DNA of 64,000 nucleotides from Patescibacteria group bacterium (GTDB lineage: Bacteria; Patescibacteriota; Patescibacteriia; Patescibacteriales; Patescibacteriaceae): NCBI GenBank assembly GCA_030583705.1, contig CP129471.1, forward strand, positions 238,506 through 302,505. Direction: 5' to 3'. A program made the position numbers and the translations under genes. A model generated the notes under the pieces. That model had not been told where the DNA came from and did not search any database. It saw only the letters and a program-made list of their open reading frames with translations. How positions within the stretch are numbered: position 1 is the stretch's first letter; each line of letters opens with the position of its first letter. Shown here piece by piece: positions 18,328 to 26,754 of the stretch.

Positions 18328-21300
18328 ATGTCAGAACAAACAGTTAAACAGCCTTTTTTGGAGTCCGAAGAAAGAGTTCGGCTTTTTTGGGAAGAAGCTG
18401 AAACTTTTAAGGCTTCAGTTGAAAAAGCAGCTCCTTTGGGTGAATACACCTTTTATGATGGTCCACCTTTTGCTACCGGTACTCCGCATTACGGACATAT
18501 TGTTTCTACGGTTATAAAAGACGTTGTTCCTCGTTTTTGGACCATGCGTGGGTATAGTGTTGAACGTCGTTGGGGTTGGGATTGCCATGGTTTACCGATT
18601 GAGAACATTGTGGAAAAAGAATTGGGTATTGTTAATAAGAGACAGATTGAAGAAATGGGAGTGGGAAAATTCAATGAGCTTTGTCGCTCTAAGGTTTTAA
18701 GTTATGTAGATGAATGGAAAAAAGCCGTTAGACAGATCGGTCGTTGGGTAGACATGGAGAATGATTATAAAACCATGGATCTTGATTATATGGAATCTGT
18801 TTGGTGGGTCTTTAAACAACTTTGGGATAAAGATCTTATCTATGAGGGTTATCGCTCCATGCATGTTTGTCCTCGTTGTGAAACAACTTTAGCTCAGGCT
18901 GAGGTAAGCGAGAATTATAAAGATGTAAAGGATTTATCGGTGGTGGTTAAATTTGAATTAGTAGATGAAGAAAAAACCCATCTCTTAGCTTGGACTACCA
19001 CACCCTGGACCTTGCCTGGCAATGTGGCTCTGGCTGTTAAAACTGATTTGGATTATCTTAAAGTAAAAGTTTTAAATTTAAAGAAAAAGGAAGAATCAGG
19101 TGTTATTGAATATGATTATTATATTATAGCTAAAGACATCTATAATTCTTTGTTACTAAAAGATAATCAAGATAGTTTTAAGTCAGCTTTTAATTTAACT
19201 TATGCTGATGATAAAAATGAAGACGGATCAGCTGTTGAGTTTTTTTCTGTTATAGAGGAATTTAAAGGTTCGGTTTTGGTTGGTAAAAAATACAAACCTC
19301 TTTTTGCTGATTACGCTTTACGTGATGACTTAGCTAATAAAGATAACGGCTGGAAAGTTTACGCCGCGGACTTTGTAAACAATGAGGAAGGTACCGGTAT
19401 TGTTCATATTGCTCCGGGGTTTGGTGAGGATGATCTTAATTTAAGTAAGGAATTTAGTTTACCCTTTGTTCAACACGTTGGCATGGACGGAGTAATTAAA
19501 GAAGAAATTAAAGAACTGGCTGGCTTACATGTTAAGCCTATTGATAATGTATCTGAGACTGATATTGAAGTTATTAAATATTTAGCTAAACAGGGTGTAT
19601 TGTTTAGTAAAGTAAAATATGAGCACAGTTATCCGCATTGTTGGCGTTGTGATACTCCTTTAATTAATTACGCTACCACTTCTTGGTTTGTGGCGGTTAG
19701 TAAAATTAAGGAGCAAGCTTTATCGGCGGCGCAAACAATTAATTGGTCTCCGGACTATATTAAAGAAGGACGTTTTGGTAACTGGCTTGAAGGGGCTAGA
19801 GACTGGTCTGTTTCCCGACAAAGATTCTGGGCCTCGGTTATGCCTATTTGGCGTAGTGAAGATAAAAGCGAGACCATGGTCTTTGGTTCTGTTAAGGAGC
19901 TAGAAGAAGCTTCCGGACAAAAAGTTACTGATCTTCATAAGCATGAGGTGGATAAAATAACGTTTCTTTCACCAAGCGGTAAATTAATGAAAAGAGTACC
20001 TGATGTCTTAGATACTTGGTTTGATTCAGGTTCCATGCCTTATGCTTATGCGCATTATCCTTTTGCTGATAAGGAGAGTTTTGATAATAATTTTCCGGCT
20101 GAATTTATTGCCGAAGGTATAGATCAAACCAGAACTTGGTTTTATTACCTACATGTTATTGCCACTGGCTTGTTTAACAAGGCGGCCTTTAAGAACGTTA
20201 TCGTTAATGGTACGGTTTTAGCTGAAGATGGAAAGAAAATGAGTAAGAGACTGCAAAATTACCCTGATCCAATAATTTTAATGAATCAATACGGAGCTGA
20301 TGCCCTGCGTCTTTATCTACTAGCTTCGCCAGTAGTTCTAGCCGAGAATCTTATCTTTTTTGAAAAAGGTGTGGGTGAGGCTTTACGGAAAAACATTATG
20401 CTTCTTTGGAATATTTATTCTTTTTATGAAATGTATGCCGAAGAAAATACGGAAGCTAACTCTTCTTCAGAAAATGTTTTGGATCTTTGGCTTTTAGCTA
20501 GACTAGGAGAAACCAGAAACAATATTACCGAAGCTATGGAAAACTATCATTTACCACGGGCGGTTCGTTCTTTAACTTCTTTAATAGACGATTTTTCCAC
20601 TTGGTATCTTCGTCGCTCGCGAGAACGTTTTAAGGGAGAGGATCAAGAAGACAAAAAAAGAGTATTATCTGTTACTAAATACGCTCTTTTGGAATTAAGT
20701 AAGTTATTAGCGCCTTTTGCCCCTTTTGCGGCGGAAGCGGTTTGGCAAAAAGTTATTGGTTTTAATTTCCAAGACAAAGCTAAAAGCGTACATCTTGAAA
20801 AATGGCCTGAGGAGATTATTTTCTCTCAAAAGATTCTTGAGGATATGTCTGGGGTAAAAAAGATTGTTGAGGGAGGATTGGCTAAAAGAGATGAAGCTAA
20901 GATTAAGATCAGACAACCCCTTAAATCTTTAACAGTCAAAGAGGCAAAGCCTTCTTTGGATCAAAATGATCCGCAAAGCGGAGATTTAATTAACTTAATT
21001 AAAGATGAATTAAACGTTAAAGAAGTTATTTTTGTAGAGGGGGATAATGAATTTATCCTAGATACTGTAATTAATGAAGAACTGCAAAAAGAAGGGCTAA
21101 AAAGAGAGCTGGTGCGTCTACTTAATACAGAAAGAAAGAAGTTGGGATTAACCATTAAGGATAAAATTGTTGTCACTTGGTTTTCTGGTGATTCTGTGCT
21201 ACAATCAATTATTAAGGAATATCAAGCGGAAATCGCTAAAGATACTTTAGCTGAGGCTTTTAAAATGTCAGAAGAAGCCCAAGCTGGAGAAAAGCTTAAA

Positions 21301-21345
21301 TTAAGCGATGAGCTTTTCGTTTGGGTTATTTTAGAGAAAATATAA
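18328..21345 (+). CDS. ileS: Isoleucyl-tRNA synthetase
   Basis: This class I synthetase charges tRNA-Ile and edits mischarged valine in its CP1 domain. The HIGH motif appears as HYGH (about residue 54) after PPFATG, and KMSKS as KMSKR (about 637-641). The editing domain with the TTPWTLPGN motif lies between them, and a zinc-type CPRC segment is near 185. The tail ends in an anticodon-binding domain and a domain typical of the eukaryote-like IleRS2 group, which I favour over IleRS1. ATG 18328 gives a clean start; an in-frame ATG at 18316 adds four residues. Length is 1005 residues. Confidence 0.95.
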   Translation: MSEQTVKQPFLESEERVRLFWEEAETFKASVEKAAPLGEYTFYDGPPFATGTPHYGHIVSTVIKDVVPRFWTMRGYSVERRWGWDCHGLPIENIVEKELGIVNKRQIEEMGVGKFNELCRSKVLSYVDEWKKAVRQIGRWVDMENDYKTMDLDYMESVWWVFKQLWDKDLIYEGYRSMHVCPRCETTLAQAEVSENYKDVKDLSVVVKFELVDEEKTHLLAWTTTPWTLPGNVALAVKTDLDYLKVKVLNLKKKEESGVIEYDYYIIAKDIYNSLLLKDNQDSFKSAFNLTYADDKNEDGSAVEFFSVIEEFKGSVLVGKKYKPLFADYALRDDLANKDNGWKVYAADFVNNEEGTGIVHIAPGFGEDDLNLSKEFSLPFVQHVGMDGVIKEEIKELAGLHVKPIDNVSETDIEVIKYLAKQGVLFSKVKYEHSYPHCWRCDTPLINYATTSWFVAVSKIKEQALSAAQTINWSPDYIKEGRFGNWLEGARDWSVSRQRFWASVMPIWRSEDKSETMVFGSVKELEEASGQKVTDLHKHEVDKITFLSPSGKLMKRVPDVLDTWFDSGSMPYAYAHYPFADKESFDNNFPAEFIAEGIDQTRTWFYYLHVIATGLFNKAAFKNVIVNGTVLAEDGKKMSKRLQNYPDPIILMNQYGADALRLYLLASPVVLAENLIFFEKGVGEALRKNIMLLWNIYSFYEMYAEENTEANSSSENVLDLWLLARLGETRNNITEAMENYHLPRAVRSLTSLIDDFSTWYLRRSRERFKGEDQEDKKRVLSVTKYALLELSKLLAPFAPFAAEAVWQKVIGFNFQDKAKSVHLEKWPEEIIFSQKILEDMSGVKKIVEGGLAKRDEAKIKIRQPLKSLTVKEAKPSLDQNDPQSGDLINLIKDELNVKEVIFVEGDNEFILDTVINEELQKEGLKRELVRLLNTERKKLGLTIKDKIVVTWFSGDSVLQSIIKEYQAEIAKDTLAEAFKMSEEAQAGEKLKLSDELFVWVILEKI

Positions 21346-21402
21346 TAAAATTCCTTTTATTTAATTAATTTAATAATATAATTAATAATTAAAATTAAAT
21401 AT

Positions 21403-21960
21403 ATGACTACATGGATTATTTTGGGCATTATTGTCCTTTTAGCCCTGATCCTTATCGGGCTATATAACGGTTTAATTAGGCTTAAGAATCGTGTTGATGA
21501 AGCTTGGGCTGATATTGACGTACAACTTAAGCGTCGTCATGACCTTATCCCTAACTTAGTGGAAACAGTTAAGGGTTATGCTGCTCACGAGAAAGAAACT
21601 TTTGATCGCGTGGTTAGAGCTAGAACTGCCGCTATGGAAGCTCAGGCCGGTGGTGATCCTGCTAAATTGGATCAGGCAGAGAATATGTTATCCTCAACAC
21701 TTAAGTCAATTTTTGCTTTAGCTGAAGCTTACCCTGACTTAAAGGCCAATACGAATTTTCTTGAATTGCAAAGAGAGTTGTCTGACACTGAGAATAAAAT
21801 ACAGGCCAGTCGTCGTTTTTACAACACTAATGTTAGAGACTTTAATACCAAGTTGGAAGTTTTCCCAACCAATATGATTGCCGGTATGCTTGGTTTCACC
21901 AAAAGAATCTTCTTTGAAGCTGCTGAAGCCGAGAAGGAGAATGTGAAGGTGGAGTTTTAG
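21403..21960 (+). CDS. lemA: LemA family protein
   Basis: LemA proteins are membrane-anchored helical-bundle proteins of unclear function, commonly encoded with the protease HtpX. The 185 residues contain an N-terminal transmembrane helix (about 4-22) and then the hallmark segment NRVDEAWADIDVQLKRRHDL, followed by IPNLVETVKGYA. The C-terminal FNTKLEVFPTNMIAGMLGF motif is also characteristic. htpX follows about 1 kb downstream, with one unrelated gene inserted between them. An AT-rich -10-like TATAAT lies at 21377-21382, upstream of the ATG. Confidence 0.93.
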   Translation: MTTWIILGIIVLLALILIGLYNGLIRLKNRVDEAWADIDVQLKRRHDLIPNLVETVKGYAAHEKETFDRVVRARTAAMEAQAGGDPAKLDQAENMLSSTLKSIFALAEAYPDLKANTNFLELQRELSDTENKIQASRRFYNTNVRDFNTKLEVFPTNMIAGMLGFTKRIFFEAAEAEKENVKVEF

Positions 21961-22024
21961 TCCTATTACCCAGGGTCTAACTATTGAATTTTTGATTAAG
22001 GTTTTAAGGTGAATAAAATTTTTT

Positions 22025-22897
22025 ATGAAAGAAAACTTTAGAGATGAGTATCTGAGCAAAAAGCTCGAACCCCCAAGAAATAACCTCCTCGATAAGGTTA
22101 ATGTAGAAAATACTCAAATTTCTGATTATGAAGAGTTTGGGGAGCATAGTTATACCTTAGAGAGAGGGAGGTTTGAATTCAAAATCGGAGATACAAAAAT
22201 TATTTTAGATTATGATCAACCTCCCCTTGAAGATATAATAGGCACAGAAGATAGTCTGTTGGGATTTGATCAATCAGTGCCTCTTGAAGATTTTGAGTCA
22301 AGTGAGGAATTTAAGCCGTATTTAAAAATGTTAACTGATATTAGAATCATTAAAAAATTAGTGCTAGATAATGGAAAAGAATGTTTAGACACAAGTGAAG
22401 TATTTGCTGATGAAAATCAAAGAGGAAAAATTTATTTTAATTTTCATGAACAGTTGGGAGCGTTTTCTAATATTGATATAGAAAATTTAAAAATTTGTAT
22501 AAAGATGGATCCCTTGACTCCTATGGGATTGGCTCATATATTACATGAGATCGGTCACTATCAGGATTCTCAAACTTATGACAGGCAAGAGTATATTTTA
22601 AGAAATAAAATAAGTTATCCAGCTCGTAATTTTATAAATGATCCCCTTGCTCCGGTGGATACAGAGAGTGCCAGCCTGGCCTTAGAAGACGAAAGGAAGG
22701 CATGGGCATTTGCTCTTAATAATTTAAGACCTTTTTCGAAAGATTTAAAGTTAAAACTAGATGGACTAGATAGCCTTATTCATGGCCACTGTCTGCAAAG
22801 TTACTCAGACTCAATTCGTCTTGCTCTGGAGAATCAAGATATATTAACTTTACTTAGAAATGCTATTTCCAAGAAAATATCTAGAACTGAGTTATGA
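22025..22897 (+). CDS. Putative zinc metalloprotease (HEIGH) of unknown family
   Basis: The 290-residue product has no signal peptide. It carries a clear zinc-protease motif, HEIGH at residues 174-178, preceded by a helical LAHIL segment. About 40 residues later an acidic EDERKAW motif (near 220-226) has the position and look of the third zinc ligand in gluzincin or ImmA-like enzymes. The N-terminal 150 residues are acidic and unlike anything I know. It lies between lemA and htpX, which are normally neighbours, so it may have joined that membrane proteostasis unit. It ends in TGA, confirming that UGA is a stop here. Confidence 0.7.
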   Translation: MKENFRDEYLSKKLEPPRNNLLDKVNVENTQISDYEEFGEHSYTLERGRFEFKIGDTKIILDYDQPPLEDIIGTEDSLLGFDQSVPLEDFESSEEFKPYLKMLTDIRIIKKLVLDNGKECLDTSEVFADENQRGKIYFNFHEQLGAFSNIDIENLKICIKMDPLTPMGLAHILHEIGHYQDSQTYDRQEYILRNKISYPARNFINDPLAPVDTESASLALEDERKAWAFALNNLRPFSKDLKLKLDGLDSLIHGHCLQSYSDSIRLALENQDILTLLRNAISKKISRTEL

Positions 22898-23020
22898 CAT
22901 TACCATGCATTTGCAATACGCCAGTGAGTTCAATTCTTATAAAAAATATATAATTTGGATTGGTGTCATATAAAATTCAATAATGAAATTTAAATTACTT
23001 AAGAAAATATTAAACTAATT

Positions 23021-23944
23021 ATGCCTTCACTCTACACTCACATAGATTCCAATAAGCGGAAAACCTGGCTTTTAATGTCGGTGTTTTTCGTGGTGGTTAT
23101 GTTGGTTGGTTTTGTTTTTAGCCAAGCCATGGAGACTCCGGTTATTCTATATTTTGCTGTTGCTTTTAGTCTAGTCTCCAGTTTTGTTAGTTACTGGTGG
23201 AGTGACAAGATTGTTTTATCCATGAGTAATGCTAAACCAGTAACCTTTGAGAATAATAGAGAGCTGTATCGTTTAGTTGAGAATCTTTGTATTACTGCCG
23301 GTTTACCTATTCCTAAAATATATATTATTCATGATGCTTCACCTAATGCTTTTGCCACTGGTCGAGACCCGGAGCATGCGGCCATTGCCATGACCACCGG
23401 TTTACTTGATAAATTAGATAAAAGCGAACTTGAAGGAGTTATCGCTCATGAACTTTCTCATATTGGTAATAGAGATATTTTAATCGCTACTATTGCTACA
23501 GTTATGGTTGGTATTATAGTTTTACTGGCTGACTGGTTTATGCGTTGGAGTATTTTTGGTGGTCGCAGTAGTCGTAGCAGTGGAAAAGAATCTGGTCAGG
23601 CGCAGTTAATTATTACCATTGCAGCTATTGTCTTGGCTATTTTAGCCCCGCTTTTTGCCTACATGTTACAATTTGCCATTTCTCGCAAAAGAGAGTTTCT
23701 AGCTGACGCCGATGCTGCTATGCTTACTCGTTACCCTGAGGGTTTAGCGAGAGCCCTTGAAAAAATCGCTGGTGATCCAAAGCCCATGGATAATGCCAGT
23801 AAAGCTACGGCTCATTTATATATTTCTTCTCCCTTTAAAAACGATCGAAGGGGTGCAAAAAAACCTGGATTTTTTGCCAAGGCTTTAATGACTCATCCTC
23901 CGGTGGAAGAAAGAATTGCCGCCCTAAGAGGACAGAACATTTAA
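23021..23944 (+). CDS. htpX: HtpX-family membrane zinc metalloprotease
   Basis: HtpX (family M48) is an integral-membrane protease that degrades misfolded membrane proteins. The 307-residue protein has two N-terminal transmembrane segments (about 15-60), the catalytic HELSH (143-147), two further membrane segments (about 155-175 and 195-225), and the EFLADADAAML motif that supplies the third zinc ligand. The C-terminal THPPVEERIAAL motif is diagnostic of the family. It belongs with lemA, upstream. The next gene starts 15 nt after the stop. Confidence 0.95.
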   Translation: MPSLYTHIDSNKRKTWLLMSVFFVVVMLVGFVFSQAMETPVILYFAVAFSLVSSFVSYWWSDKIVLSMSNAKPVTFENNRELYRLVENLCITAGLPIPKIYIIHDASPNAFATGRDPEHAAIAMTTGLLDKLDKSELEGVIAHELSHIGNRDILIATIATVMVGIIVLLADWFMRWSIFGGRSSRSSGKESGQAQLIITIAAIVLAILAPLFAYMLQFAISRKREFLADADAAMLTRYPEGLARALEKIAGDPKPMDNASKATAHLYISSPFKNDRRGAKKPGFFAKALMTHPPVEERIAALRGQNI

Positions 23945-23959
23945 TTTTCTAAAATTTTT

Positions 23960-24910
23960 ATGACTTTAAAACAAATTCAGGCTTTGGCTATTGAGCTGGG
24001 TATTAAAAACGATTTGCGCGGGGAAGCTCGTGTTAAAAAGATTATGGAGAGGGTTAAAGAAAAATATTCGCGTTTAAGTCCAGGGCAAAAAGAATCTTTT
24101 GATCAGATAAAGTTGACTAATCCTTATTCTGACTTTCGTATTTTGGTTGATCAAAACCGCAAAACCATTAAAAAGGTCATGGCTGGTATTGATATTGGTG
24201 GAGCGGAATTATTATTAGCTAAACAGCTTGGTGATATTGATTTGGTAATTGCTCATCATCCAGAAGGTAGAGCCTTAGCTGACTTACACGATGTTATGTC
24301 TTTACAGGCTGAAGTGTTATCACAATACGGTGTGCCTATTAATGTAGCGGAAGCGGTTATTAAGCCGCGTATTTCTGAGGTAAGTCGGGGTGTTTCTCCA
24401 ATTAATCATTATCGTTCGGTTGATATGGCGCAACTTTTAGGACTTGATTTTATGTGTTGTCACACTATTCAGGATAATTTAGCCGCTTCTTTTATTATTA
24501 AGCTTTTAGCAAAGAACAAGTCTAAGTTGGAAACAGTTGGTGATTTGTTAAAATTACTTAAAACAGTACCTGAGTATAAAGAAGCAATTAAGAGGGGAGC
24601 AGGTCCGCGACTTTTTACGGGTCACGAAGATTCCAGTTTGGGTAAAATTGTAGTCACTGAATTTACTGGAGGCACTAACGGCTCAAAAGATATTTACGAA
24701 AAAATGGCTCAGGCTGGTATTGGTACGATTGTTGGGATGCATATGGCTGAAGAACACCGTAAAGAGGCGGAAAAATACCATCTTAATGTGGTGATTGCTG
24801 GACATATGTCTTCGGACTCAATTGGCATGAATTTGTTTTTAGATCAATTAGAAAAGCGGGGTATTAAGGTGGTGCCGATTTCTGGATTAATTAGGGTTAA
24901 GAGAAAATAA
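23960..24910 (+). CDS. NIF3-like dinuclear metal-centre protein
   Basis: NIF3/YqfO proteins bind two metal ions, and some are annotated as GTP cyclohydrolase I type 2, but the biological role is unsettled. The 316-residue protein shows the metal-site segments IAHHPEG (near 96), CCHTIQDN (near 167) and, close to the C-terminus, GMHMAEEH with GHMSSDSIGMN. The N-terminal 70 residues are a helical extension not typical of short NIF3 proteins. It sits 15 nt after htpX and 15 nt before ruvA, so the three genes may share a transcript. Confidence 0.8.
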   Translation: MTLKQIQALAIELGIKNDLRGEARVKKIMERVKEKYSRLSPGQKESFDQIKLTNPYSDFRILVDQNRKTIKKVMAGIDIGGAELLLAKQLGDIDLVIAHHPEGRALADLHDVMSLQAEVLSQYGVPINVAEAVIKPRISEVSRGVSPINHYRSVDMAQLLGLDFMCCHTIQDNLAASFIIKLLAKNKSKLETVGDLLKLLKTVPEYKEAIKRGAGPRLFTGHEDSSLGKIVVTEFTGGTNGSKDIYEKMAQAGIGTIVGMHMAEEHRKEAEKYHLNVVIAGHMSSDSIGMNLFLDQLEKRGIKVVPISGLIRVKRK

Positions 24911-24925
24911 TTTTAAATAATTTTT

Positions 24926-25477
24926 ATGTTGGCCTATCTTAACGGCAAAATTCTTATTAAGGGAGAAGATTATATTATAATTGAAGTTCATAACTTGGGT
25001 TATAAGGTTTTTATTGTCACCGGACTTAAAGATAAGGTTTCAGTTGGGGAGAGTCTGGAGTTGTATCTTTATCAGGTGGTTAGGGAAGACGCTAATGATT
25101 TATACGGCTTTAGGGATCCGGCTGAACTGAAATTCTTTGAAAAACTTTTATCTGTTTCCGGTATTGGACCAAAATCAGCCTTGGGAATTATTGGTGTGGC
25201 GCCGGTAGAGGAATTATTAAAAGCCATTGCTTCAGGTAATGAAACTGTCTTTACCAATGTATCTGGTATTGGTGGCAAGAGTGCACAAAGAATTATTCTT
25301 GAGTTGCGCGGCAAGCTTGATAATATTTCCTCAGAACAAACCGGCTTAAATGAAGAGATTGAGGCGCTGGTTAGTCTGGGCTATTCATCTGCTCAGGCAA
25401 GGGATGCTCTCCGCCAGGTTGATTCTTCAATCACCGATACAGGGGAGAGAATTAAGCTAGCTTTGAAAAATATATAA
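24926..25477 (+). CDS. ruvA: Holliday junction DNA helicase subunit RuvA
   Basis: RuvA binds four-way junctions as a tetramer and recruits the RuvB motor for branch migration. The 183-residue protein contains the N-terminal OB fold (1-63, with LYLYQVVREDA at its end) and two helix-hairpin-helix motifs (about 72-92 SVSGIGPKSA and 107-127 NVSGIGGKSA). A short C-terminal three-helix domain for RuvB binding (about 143-183, LVSLGYSSAQA) closes the protein. Length and order are typical. ruvB and ruvC are not in the window. The next gene begins 3 nt after the stop. Confidence 0.96.
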   Translation: MLAYLNGKILIKGEDYIIIEVHNLGYKVFIVTGLKDKVSVGESLELYLYQVVREDANDLYGFRDPAELKFFEKLLSVSGIGPKSALGIIGVAPVEELLKAIASGNETVFTNVSGIGGKSAQRIILELRGKLDNISSEQTGLNEEIEALVSLGYSSAQARDALRQVDSSITDTGERIKLALKNI

Positions 25478-25480
25478 TAT

Positions 25481-25741
25481 ATGATAATTGAAAAGAAAAC
25501 ATGGCCCGAGCAGTTTGAAGCATTAGTGAGTGGAATAAAAAAGTTTGATTGTCGTTTAGCTGATTTTAATTGCCAGGTAGGAGATACTTTGGTATTAAAG
25601 GAATGGGATCCTATTACTGCTCAATATACGGGTCGTCAGCTTGAAAAACATATAACCTATATTTTACGAACTAAAGAAGCTCCTTTCTGGAACAAAGAGG
25701 AAATCGAAGAATTCGGTCTCCAAATAATCTCACTTGAATAA
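25481..25741 (+). CDS. DUF3850/ASCH-like small protein
   Basis: The 86-residue product fits the DUF3850 pattern, a PUA/ASCH-like fold thought to bind nucleic acid. Characteristic parts are WPEQFEALVSG with K.FDCR near the N-terminus and the VGDTLVLKEWDP strand pair near the middle, followed by YTGR and a closing YIL. The function is not established for the family. It starts 3 nt after ruvA and its stop lies 1 nt before the next ATG, so it is tightly embedded in this operon. Confidence 0.75.
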   Translation: MIIEKKTWPEQFEALVSGIKKFDCRLADFNCQVGDTLVLKEWDPITAQYTGRQLEKHITYILRTKEAPFWNKEEIEEFGLQIISLE

Positions 25742-25742
25742 T

Positions 25743-26735
25743 ATGACCATACAAGAGGAAGATATTTCTAAAGATAACTTAGTTAAGTTCGACGCCTCTA
25801 CGGCGTCTTTTTCTCCTGGCGAGCTTTTGCAGTCATCTCGGTGGTTACTGTTTCAGCAGTTTCTTGGCAGGAAGGTACAGCTATTTTCTTGGCGTAAAGA
25901 TACTGAGACGGGTTGGTTCTTTGGTTATATCATCAAAGCCCCTTTTGGTTTCTCTTATTTTTATATTCCGCGCGGGCCATTAGTTAAAAAAAGTGTGTTG
26001 TGGCCTGATTTTTTAATTGAACTAAAAAAAGTATGTAAAGCTCACTCAGTTACCTTTATTCGTTTTGAACCAAACGCTACCTGGCCTAATAATTTTTCAC
26101 GTGATTCTTTTGTGAGCGTTTACAAAATTGCTGATACACAACCTGCCCTAAGTTTTCACTCAAACCTTGCACTACCTGAGGCCGATTTACTAACTGGTAT
26201 GCATCAAAAGACGCGTTATAATATTCGCCTGTCTTTGAAAAAAGATTTGCTTTTTACGGCTAATGATAAACATTATGATGATTTTTTAGCTCTTATGAAA
26301 GAAACTGCCGAACGAGATGGATTTGGTGCTCATGATAAGGATTATTATATAGCTATGCTTAAATCAGGTACGGCATTTTTGGCGACTGTTCGTAATGCTA
26401 GTGGTGAAATACTGGCTGCTGGATTATTTGCCGGGTTTGGTTCAATTATAACATACCTACATGGTGCTTCTTCTTCTGAGCATAGAGACTTAATGGCGCC
26501 TTACTTCTTGCACTGGAATATTATGCTCTGGGCTAAAACTCAGTCTTATCTCTATTATGACTGGTATGGTATTGATGAGCACAAATGGCCGGGCGTAACT
26601 CGCTTTAAAAAGGGTTTTGGTGGAGAAGAAGTTGTCTATCCTGGTACATATGATATTCCTCTTGATACTTTATCTTATAGCGGTTATACTTTAGGGCGCG
26701 GGGCGCAAAGACTAATGACCCGACTTTTTAAATAA
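25743..26735 (+). CDS. FemAB-like peptidyltransferase (peptidoglycan cross-bridge)
   Basis: FemX/FemAB enzymes use aminoacyl-tRNA to add amino acids to the lipid II peptide and have a double GNAT fold. The 330-residue protein shows the MHQKTRYNIRLSLKK segment (about 155-170) and a second GNAT half around GEILAAGLFAGFG. It closes with the family-typical YYDWYGIDEHKWPGVTRFKKGFGGE region (read in two parts, about 274-298). A start at ATG 25743, just after the previous stop, is preferred over an overlapping TTG at 25734. The Mur ligase-like gene follows by 19 nt, consistent with a role in wall-precursor modification. Confidence 0.88.
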   Translation: MTIQEEDISKDNLVKFDASTASFSPGELLQSSRWLLFQQFLGRKVQLFSWRKDTETGWFFGYIIKAPFGFSYFYIPRGPLVKKSVLWPDFLIELKKVCKAHSVTFIRFEPNATWPNNFSRDSFVSVYKIADTQPALSFHSNLALPEADLLTGMHQKTRYNIRLSLKKDLLFTANDKHYDDFLALMKETAERDGFGAHDKDYYIAMLKSGTAFLATVRNASGEILAAGLFAGFGSIITYLHGASSSEHRDLMAPYFLHWNIMLWAKTQSYLYYDWYGIDEHKWPGVTRFKKGFGGEEVVYPGTYDIPLDTLSYSGYTLGRGAQRLMTRLFK

Positions 26736-26754
26736 GAATTAAAGATTTCTAACT

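Noticed and set aside
22895-22897. Reassignment of UGA to glycine, as in some CPR lineages
   Set aside because: Genes at 22025 and 36604 end cleanly at TGA, and no long gene contains an internal in-frame TGA, so the standard code applies.
26093-26108. parS-like sequence with core TTTCACGTGA
   Set aside because: It matches 12 of 16 positions of the consensus parS, but it is a single copy inside the FemAB-like gene, 13 kb from parB, and the right half-site is poor. Chance is plausible. A genome-wide count of better sites would decide.
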